In this document: positions 5,578 through 10,075 of the stretch, piece after piece | How positions within the stretch are numbered: the first letter of the stretch is position 1 | Layout: every line of letters starts with the position of its first letter | Assembly: GCA_001820655.1 (NCBI GenBank) | Contig: MHQM01000016.1 | Span: forward strand, 1-10,075 | Source of the DNA: Candidatus Sungbacteria bacterium RIFCSPHIGHO2_02_FULL_52_23 | GTDB lineage: Bacteria > Patescibacteriota > Minisyncoccia > Sungbacterales > HO2-52-23 | Direction of reading: 5' to 3' | DNA: 10,075 bases | Notes under the pieces: generated by a model | Told to the model about the DNA's origin: nothing | Databases searched by the model: none | Seen by the model: only the letters and a program-made list of their open reading frames with translations | Position numbers and translations under genes: made by a program

Positions 5578-6738
5578 CTAAAAGATGGGTTTGTGATAGA
5601 GAGAATATACCATAAGAGAGGCTAATCCCGCATCTTCAAAACCGGAAAGGTGTCCCCCCAGCGTGTCGCCTCCGGAAAAAGCAGCCCCGTCAATCGCGCG
5701 CAGGCGCGGCCGCTCGGCATGCGAAAACGCGCCCAGCCAGTCTCCCGCCTGCAGGGCGGCCCGGATTTCCGGGAGCTCGGCTCCCGCTCCAAGCACCATC
5801 ACTTGATCGGGCAAAGGGCCTGCGGACACGGCGATGGAATCAAGCGCCCGCACGAGAAACTTTTTCCATTCGGCGGCAGTCTCGGCGACAACAGGCAATA
5901 TGACCCCTGGGGACGAAGCATTGCCGATGCTCCGTGCGCGATGACGGAGCATATCACGCGCCTCGGGCAGGGAGCGCCCCGAGATGCGAGCAAGCATCTC
6001 GGCAAAACGCCGCGTCCCGAACGGCGTGAAGCCGACACCGGCAAATCTGCCGTCTTTGACCGCGATGCACGCAGTCGCGTCTTCACGTACGTCAATCACG
6101 AGTGCGTTTTCCATGCCAAACGCCCGTACCATCGCCTCTTTTTCGGCCACCACCAGAGGCAGAAACTCAATCGCAATTCCTCCGAAACTGTTTTTTATCT
6201 CGCCAAAAAGGACTCCTGCGTCCGTCGGCATAGTGAGCGCCATGGTCATAAATTTCACTTCATGGACGTCTTTTCTGCGCAGGGCGGTATCGCTTTTCCA
6301 ATTCTCATCCCACGCAAGAGAATATCCGTTTACCAGCAGTTCCGCGGGCGCTACGATCATCGCGCGCCGCAGGCTTGCATGCTTATCAAACAGGCGCTGA
6401 TAGGATGCCGCGATCTCTCTACGGGTAAGAAACGTCCCACTGCCCGCTATGTCCCCGATCCAGCTTTGCAGAGTGCATTCGGCAACTTCGGGACCAAGGC
6501 CGACGGTGATCCGATGCGGCGGACGCTTCAGCGCATGAGCAAGTGCTGAAACACTTTCCTGTACTTTGCGCACCAGCCGGATCGCGGATGTCGCGGCAGG
6601 GATATTCCAGACGAATTTCCCCACGGGGCTTGGCAGAGCGCCCGCTCCATACGCTTCAAAGACAAACGCACGGATCGCATCGGATCCCACATCTATCACG
6701 GCATGAATTTTTTTCTTATCCTGCAGGAAAAATCCCAT
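5578..6738 (-). CDS. PilM/FtsA-like actin-fold protein
   Basis: 386 residues from ATG 6738. The order of motifs is that of the actin/Hsp70 ATPase superfamily: phosphate-1 VIDVGSDAIRAF (14-25), an inserted subdomain with ITVGLGPEVAECTL and REIAASYQRLF (77-117) resembling the 1C/SHS2 region of FtsA and PilM, a phosphate-2 position VIDVREDATACIAV (204-217), and an adenosine-type loop VMVLGAGAELPEI (293-305). The phosphate-2 loop lacks the usual GGGT glycines, so ATP binding may be weakened or lost. PilM recruits type IV pilus assembly proteins to the inner membrane and FtsA recruits FtsZ; which, if either, applies here is unclear. The frame extends to a TTG at 6756, but ATG 6738 is exactly six bases after a TATACT box. 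The gene is followed after 15 bases by the membrane-anchored baseplate-J-like gene, a plausible partner. Confidence 0.65.
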   Translation of the reverse strand: MGFFLQDKKKIHAVIDVGSDAIRAFVFEAYGAGALPSPVGKFVWNIPAATSAIRLVRKVQESVSALAHALKRPPHRITVGLGPEVAECTLQSWIGDIAGSGTFLTRREIAASYQRLFDKHASLRRAMIVAPAELLVNGYSLAWDENWKSDTALRRKDVHEVKFMTMALTMPTDAGVLFGEIKNSFGGIAIEFLPLVVAEKEAMVRAFGMENALVIDVREDATACIAVKDGRFAGVGFTPFGTRRFAEMLARISGRSLPEARDMLRHRARSIGNASSPGVILPVVAETAAEWKKFLVRALDSIAVSAGPLPDQVMVLGAGAELPEIRAALQAGDWLGAFSHAERPRLRAIDGAAFSGGDTLGGHLSGFEDAGLASLMVYSLYHKPIF

Positions 6739-6744
6739 GCTATA

Positions 6745-6750
6745 AGTATA
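6745..6750 (-). promoter_or_regulatory. -10 box for the PilM-like gene
   Basis: TATACT on the minus strand is followed by six bases and then ATG 6738, so the predicted +1 is the A of the start codon. No good -35 hexamer is seen at 15-19 bases upstream, where a run of six T lies instead. The spacing matches the coiled-coil gene promoter exactly (TATACT-N6-ATG). Confidence 0.45.
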
Positions 6751-6784
6751 TACCAATTTCTCTAAAAAATCGTTGCTTCAGGCG

Positions 6785-6801
6785 CGGGCGATTATCGCCC
6801 G
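6785..6801. repeat. Palindrome over the mraY stop codon
   Basis: CGGGCGAT-T-ATCGCCCG is a 17-bp palindrome with 8-bp arms that includes the mraY TAA stop. It would form a strong small hairpin. A run of six T follows on the minus strand only about 15 bases later (6764-6769), so it is not a canonical intrinsic terminator. It may reduce read-through or protect the upstream mRNA 3' end. Confidence 0.4.
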
Positions 6802-7862
6802 ATTAGCGCCACCGCCATCCCCAGGATCGCGGCCACCACACTGATGACCCAGAAACGCATCGTCACTTTGTACGGAGGCCAGCCGATCGCTTCAAGATGA
6901 TGGTGGATGGGCGCTATGAGAAATACTTTTTTCCCGCGCCAGCGCTTGGATGCAAATTGGATCACATCCGATGCAACTTCCGCCATCAGCACAACCCCGA
7001 TAATCGGGAGCACCACGGCCGAATCCGTCAAAAACGCCATTACCGCAAGCACGGTCGTAAGCCCGAGAATTCCCGATTCCCCCATATAAAACCGCGCGGG
7101 CGGAATATTAAACCATAGAAACGCAAGAATCGCGCCGAGCACCACGCTCGCGAGTGCCGCAAGATCAATCTGCCCGCGGAAAAACGCAATGCCCCCGTAC
7201 GCGGCAAAAGCCGCGCCAAACACTCCGCCCGCAAGCCCATCAAGGCCGTCCACGATACTTGAGGAAAAAAGCAAAATCATCGTCGCGACAAAAAGCGGGA
7301 TATACCAAAGCCCGATAAAAAGATCGCCATAGCCCGGGACGTAGATGGAGCGCCAGTCAAGCTTGAAATAAAACCACCACGCCCCGACGAGCGCGATCAA
7401 AAACACCGCAAACAGCCGATGCCTGAATTTGATCCCGCCCGCGACATATGTGCCTTTCCCGAGTACCAATGCCAAATCATCTGCGCACCCAAGCAGAGAT
7501 GCGGCAAGGAGGGTCGCCAGAGGCAACCACGTCTGATTGCGCGAGACGAAGTTTACCTTGTCCCAAAATGGGTTTTCCGTAATCCCCGCAAGCACCCACA
7601 CGATCGCGGCGATCGCAAGCGTCGTCACCCAGATCAGGACCCCGCCCATGCGCGGCACAAGCGTATCGCGGTCTTTATGAAGGGCCGCAAAAAGTGGCGT
7701 CTTTGATCCGTCCGGAGACATCGTGCGCACTTCCTTGCGCCACAATTTATATTTATAGAGATAGCGCGTCAGGAGCGGCGTCCATAAAACAGCCGCGCTA
7801 AAAGACACGGCCAGAAGTCCGAGTACTTTAATCGCATCAGTAACGCTTTGCGAAGAAACCAT
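6792..7862 (-). CDS. mraY: Phospho-N-acetylmuramoyl-pentapeptide-transferase MraY
   Basis: Polytopic membrane enzyme that joins UDP-MurNAc-pentapeptide to undecaprenyl phosphate, giving lipid I. It has 356 residues from ATG 7862, close to the E. coli length of 360, with about ten hydrophobic segments. Family landmarks: RMGGVLI (71-77), the Asp pair in ADDLALVLGK (Asp128/Asp129), VDGLDGLAGG, MGESGILGL, and APIHHHLEAIGW (His320-322) followed by MRFWVIS. Three departures stand out: the NAVNLTDGLDG motif reads FSSSIVDGLDG, losing both Asn; the MGDxGSL motif reads MGESGIL, with Glu262 for the catalytic Asp; and Ser is Ile. The frame is open to a TTG at 7904, but GGAAG nine bases before ATG 7862 supports the shorter start. 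It follows dacA by 68 bases in the same direction. Confidence 0.9.
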   Translation of the reverse strand: MVSSQSVTDAIKVLGLLAVSFSAAVLWTPLLTRYLYKYKLWRKEVRTMSPDGSKTPLFAALHKDRDTLVPRMGGVLIWVTTLAIAAIVWVLAGITENPFWDKVNFVSRNQTWLPLATLLAASLLGCADDLALVLGKGTYVAGGIKFRHRLFAVFLIALVGAWWFYFKLDWRSIYVPGYGDLFIGLWYIPLFVATMILLFSSSIVDGLDGLAGGVFGAAFAAYGGIAFFRGQIDLAALASVVLGAILAFLWFNIPPARFYMGESGILGLTTVLAVMAFLTDSAVVLPIIGVVLMAEVASDVIQFASKRWRGKKVFLIAPIHHHLEAIGWPPYKVTMRFWVISVVAAILGMAVALIGR

Positions 7863-7864
7863 AC

Positions 7865-7888
7865 GTTCACGCTTCCACTTCGTTGAAC
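7865..7888 (-). promoter_or_regulatory. Hairpin presenting the mraY ribosome-binding site
   Basis: In the dacA-mraY gap the minus strand can form GTTC-ACG/CGT-GAAC with one bulged A. The nine-base loop AAGTGGAAG holds the GGAAG ribosome-binding site, nine bases before ATG 7862. The rest of the 68-base gap shows no promoter that I can support. Confidence 0.3.
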
Positions 7889-7930
7889 CCCGACCCTGCG
7901 GCAAGCCACAGGGATTTCAGCGACATTCCG

Positions 7931-8866
7931 TTAAAACGCTTCTTCAAGCCACCGGATGATCTTCCTTCCGTCGCCGAACCGATCTTCAGACTTCATCAGT
8001 ACGATGATCGCGGTACGGTGCGGCGGCACGGGGTATACAAGCACCAAAGTCCCCTTTGCGTTGTCAGTCATACCTGTCTTGCCACCAGCAAGCGCCGGAA
8101 ATTCTTTGAGGAGATCATTTGTGCTTTCCATCGTATGCCGTTTTCCGGCCGTTGAAAAGACATCGGCGGCCATCTCGCGCGATATGGCAAACATTTCAGG
8201 ATCGCGCGCAAGCGCTACGCGTACAAGCTCGGCAAGATCGCGCACGCTTGCCATATGACCCGGCGCATCCAGACCCGTAGGGTTTGTAAAATGCGTCTCA
8301 TGCAGGCCCATCACGCGGGCCTGCTCATTCATAAACCGCACGAAAAAAGCGATACGACTTTCAAAATCCCCTTCTCCCGCTTTTCTGCCAGCCGCGTCGG
8401 CAAGCGCCAGCGCCGCGTCATTGGCCGACGGGATCATGGCCATGCGCACCGCGTCGTCACGCATAAAAATCTCGCCTGATGACGCATCGCTTCGTACTGT
8501 TTCCGCCATTTTGGCGTCTTCCGTAAACAAGACATTATCATCGGGCGCCAGAATCTGACGCGCCGCAAACACGGTCATGATTTTGGTAAGGCTTGCCGGG
8601 GACAGTGCTTCATCTGCGTGGCGAGTGAGCAGGGGCGATGCGTTATCGGCAAATCGCACCATGTACGCTTCAGCATTCAGGATCGGCTCGGCAATATTCG
8701 GCACCACCACCGGAGCCGGCATGATTTCGGCAGACGCCTGCTCCGCACCCGTACCGCTCGGAACGCGATCATCCCGTCCCATAAAAGAGAGGAGGATCAA
8801 AAAAGCAAGCGCCAAGACCGCGACAAACTCCGTCTTGCGCGATGATAGTACAAAGAAAAGACTCAT
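7931..8866 (-). CDS. dacA: D-alanyl-D-alanine carboxypeptidase, S11 family
   Basis: Low-molecular-weight penicillin-binding protein that removes the terminal D-Ala from peptidoglycan stem peptides outside the membrane. It has 311 residues. An N-terminal hydrophobic segment (about 14-28) acts as signal or anchor, then a short Pro/Ala-rich linker. The serine-peptidase motifs are intact: SLTK with nucleophile Ser92 and Lys95, SAN at 147-149, and KTG at 263-265 in GGKTGMTDNAKG. THFTNPTGLD is another family hallmark. The protein ends about 45 residues after KTG, so the C-terminal beta domain and amphipathic membrane-anchoring helix of E. coli PBP5 are missing; membrane attachment probably relies on the N-terminus. 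Its ATG overlaps the scpB stop (ATGA), with GGAAAA just upstream, so translation is coupled. The gene symbol is by family; dacB or dacF naming would be equally defensible. Confidence 0.92.
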   Translation of the reverse strand: MSLFFVLSSRKTEFVAVLALAFLILLSFMGRDDRVPSGTGAEQASAEIMPAPVVVPNIAEPILNAEAYMVRFADNASPLLTRHADEALSPASLTKIMTVFAARQILAPDDNVLFTEDAKMAETVRSDASSGEIFMRDDAVRMAMIPSANDAALALADAAGRKAGEGDFESRIAFFVRFMNEQARVMGLHETHFTNPTGLDAPGHMASVRDLAELVRVALARDPEMFAISREMAADVFSTAGKRHTMESTNDLLKEFPALAGGKTGMTDNAKGTLVLVYPVPPHRTAIIVLMKSEDRFGDGRKIIRWLEEAF

Positions 8867-9414
8867 GAATTTTCCGGAGCGGGTATTTTTTCGGGTATCA
8901 CCTCCTGCGACAGCTCCTGATAGCGCGGCAGATCTTCCATGCGAGCAAGGCCGAGATGCTTCAGAAAATCAATGCTCGTGCGGTACTGATGCGCCCGCGC
9001 GTCTGCGGGATGATCCACACGCTCAATCAAACCCCTCATGAGCAGCGCCCTCAAGGTAAAAGAAGAATTCACGCCGCGGATGTATTCCAGATTCGCGCGC
9101 GAGATCGGCCCTTTATACGCCACTACCGCAAGCGTCTCAAGTGCGACGCGCGAAAGTACCGCGCCAAATTCTCCCTTGACGAGCGCCTCCACATATCGCG
9201 CATGCGCGGGATGCGATCCCAACTGCCACGATCCGTCTTTTTCAATCAGCATTATCCCCCTGCCTTCATAGCTTTTGCCAAGTATAGCAAGCGCTTCGCG
9301 CACGGCGTCCGGCCCCGCATCCGCGATCGCGCACATGCGATCAAGCGGCATGGGCTCGCCATGCACAAAAAGAATACTCTCAAGAATCATGGGTAGATTT
9401 TTTTCTTCGTTCAT
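8863..9414 (-). CDS. scpB: Segregation and condensation protein B
   Basis: ScpB dimerises and binds the kleisin ScpA in the SMC-ScpAB condensin complex, which compacts and segregates the chromosome. It has 183 residues, normal for the family, built from two winged-helix domains. The diagnostic stretch is LSRVALETLAVVAYKGPISRA followed by LEYIRGVNSSFTLRALLMRGLIE (about 86-131), nearly the textbook ScpB signature. The C-terminal 25 residues are acidic and probably flexible. The ATG overlaps the scpA TGA stop (ATGA) and the TGA stop overlaps the dacA ATG, so the three genes are translationally coupled. The upstream AAAAAGA is a weak ribosome-binding site, consistent with reliance on coupling. 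Confidence 0.95.
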   Translation of the reverse strand: MNEEKNLPMILESILFVHGEPMPLDRMCAIADAGPDAVREALAILGKSYEGRGIMLIEKDGSWQLGSHPAHARYVEALVKGEFGAVLSRVALETLAVVAYKGPISRANLEYIRGVNSSFTLRALLMRGLIERVDHPADARAHQYRTSIDFLKHLGLARMEDLPRYQELSQEVIPEKIPAPENS

Positions 9415-10075
9415 GTCTTTTTCACCATGATATCGGCAAACGGCACTTCCTGGCGCAGAGTGACAAATTTTTGTCGTGCAAGCTCCAAAAGCGCCAAAAA
9501 GCTCACCACCACTTCCACTTTTTCTTTGGAGCCCTTCACAATCTCCGAAAATCCGCGCTCCACGGCGTCCCGCAAGATCCCCCGGATATGGCTGATCTTC
9601 TCCTCAAGCGAGACGATGCGCTTGAGCTTGTCTTCGGCAAGTTTTTCCGCCTTGGGTATCAGTGCGACAAGCCCCGCAAATGCATCCGCGAGCAATCCTG
9701 CATGCAGAGATGTGGGCGGATAAAAAACAGGCGGCATGCCCGCATACGCCTCGCGCCCTGCACTTCGCATCCCCTTCTGCTCAATCTGCTGCAGCTCCCG
9801 CACCGCATCCCGTATCCCTTTCAAAATCGCAAGACGGCGCTCCAGATCGTCAACCGATGCCTCCTCTTCCTCCGAAAACGACAGCGTCGGCAGAAGCGAG
9901 CGCGACTTGATCAGCATGAGCTGGGCCGCCACCACCAGAAACTCCGCGAGCTCTTCAGGATCCGGCGACTGGTACGATCTGACATATGTCAGATACTCAT
10001 CGGCCACGCGTGCCAGAGAAATCTCCGAAATCGGCAGCTTCTCGCCTTCAATCAGCTCAAGCAGAAGCTCAAGCG
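9411..10075 (-). CDS. scpA: Segregation and condensation protein A, 5' end outside window
   Basis: ScpA is the kleisin that bridges SMC heads and binds ScpB. The frame is open to the right edge: 220 residues are visible, beginning LELLLELIEGEKLPISEISLARVADEYL, the normal ScpA N-terminal region with the first few tens of residues missing. The apparent start at 10007 is an internal GTG (Val), not the real start. Characteristic features are DPEELAEFLVVAAQLMLIKSRSLLP, an acidic linker (SFSEEEEASVDDLERR), and a C-terminal winged-helix part with VVVSFLALLELARQKFVTLRQE. The length is consistent with the usual 230-260 residues. It ends TGA overlapping scpB by four bases. Confidence 0.95.
   Translation of the reverse strand, partial: LELLLELIEGEKLPISEISLARVADEYLTYVRSYQSPDPEELAEFLVVAAQLMLIKSRSLLPTLSFSEEEEASVDDLERRLAILKGIRDAVRELQQIEQKGMRSAGREAYAGMPPVFYPPTSLHAGLLADAFAGLVALIPKAEKLAEDKLKRIVSLEEKISHIRGILRDAVERGFSEIVKGSKEKVEVVVSFLALLELARQKFVTLRQEVPFADIMVKKT

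Noticed and set aside
5771..5785. GGGAGC-TCG-GCTCCC hairpin
   Set aside because: It lies inside the PilM-like coding region at the conserved GAGAELPE loop; probably incidental.
8302..8324. 8-bp inverted repeat GCAGGCCC/GGGCCTGC with a 7-base loop
   Set aside because: It lies in a conserved coding stretch of dacA (EQARVMGLHETHF); codon choice explains it and no regulatory role is evident.

Overview
The window most resembles a chromosomal segment of a Candidate Phyla Radiation (Patescibacteria, probably Parcubacteria-like) bacterium. The evidence is a combination of family types rather than one marker: a PEGA-domain membrane protein, a single-pass membrane protein with a baseplate-J-like region, a small heptad-repeat coiled-coil protein, and divergent but recognisable peptidoglycan genes. 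TGA, TAA and TAG all act as stops, so this is the standard bacterial code and not the TGA=Gly code of Gracilibacteria/SR1. There are no rRNA, tRNA, CRISPR or transposase genes.

Layout from right to left, following the minus-strand direction of transcription. The cluster scpA (cut by the right edge), scpB and dacA is joined by ATGA stop/start overlaps, and mraY follows after about 70 bases. After a 53-base gap with its own candidate -10 box come a PilM/FtsA-like actin-fold protein and the baseplate-J-like membrane protein. That protein converges, with only 12 bases between stop codons, on a plus-strand PEGA-domain gene. The PEGA gene diverges from murA across a 272-base intergenic region, the only long non-coding stretch in the window. 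murA is followed by mreB, then by the small coiled-coil gene, which has its own good promoter.

Functionally this is a cell-envelope and growth neighbourhood: MurA (first committed precursor step), MraY (lipid I formation), a DD-carboxypeptidase (peptide trimming) and MreB (rod-shape scaffold). The ScpAB subunits of the SMC condensin sit beside them, an order also seen around scpA-scpB-dacB in Firmicutes. The PilM-like/baseplate-J-like pair and the PEGA protein are probably envelope proteins of unknown role.

Points to look at: (1) a 185-bp multi-armed inverted repeat with exact 17-bp ends sits between the divergent murA and PEGA promoters; (2) MurA has Asp in place of the fosfomycin-target Cys; (3) MraY departs from consensus at several catalytic-motif positions; (4) three genes have a -10 box placed so that transcription would begin at or within 3 bases of the start codon, suggesting leaderless mRNAs; (5) the PilM-like protein has a degenerate second phosphate loop.
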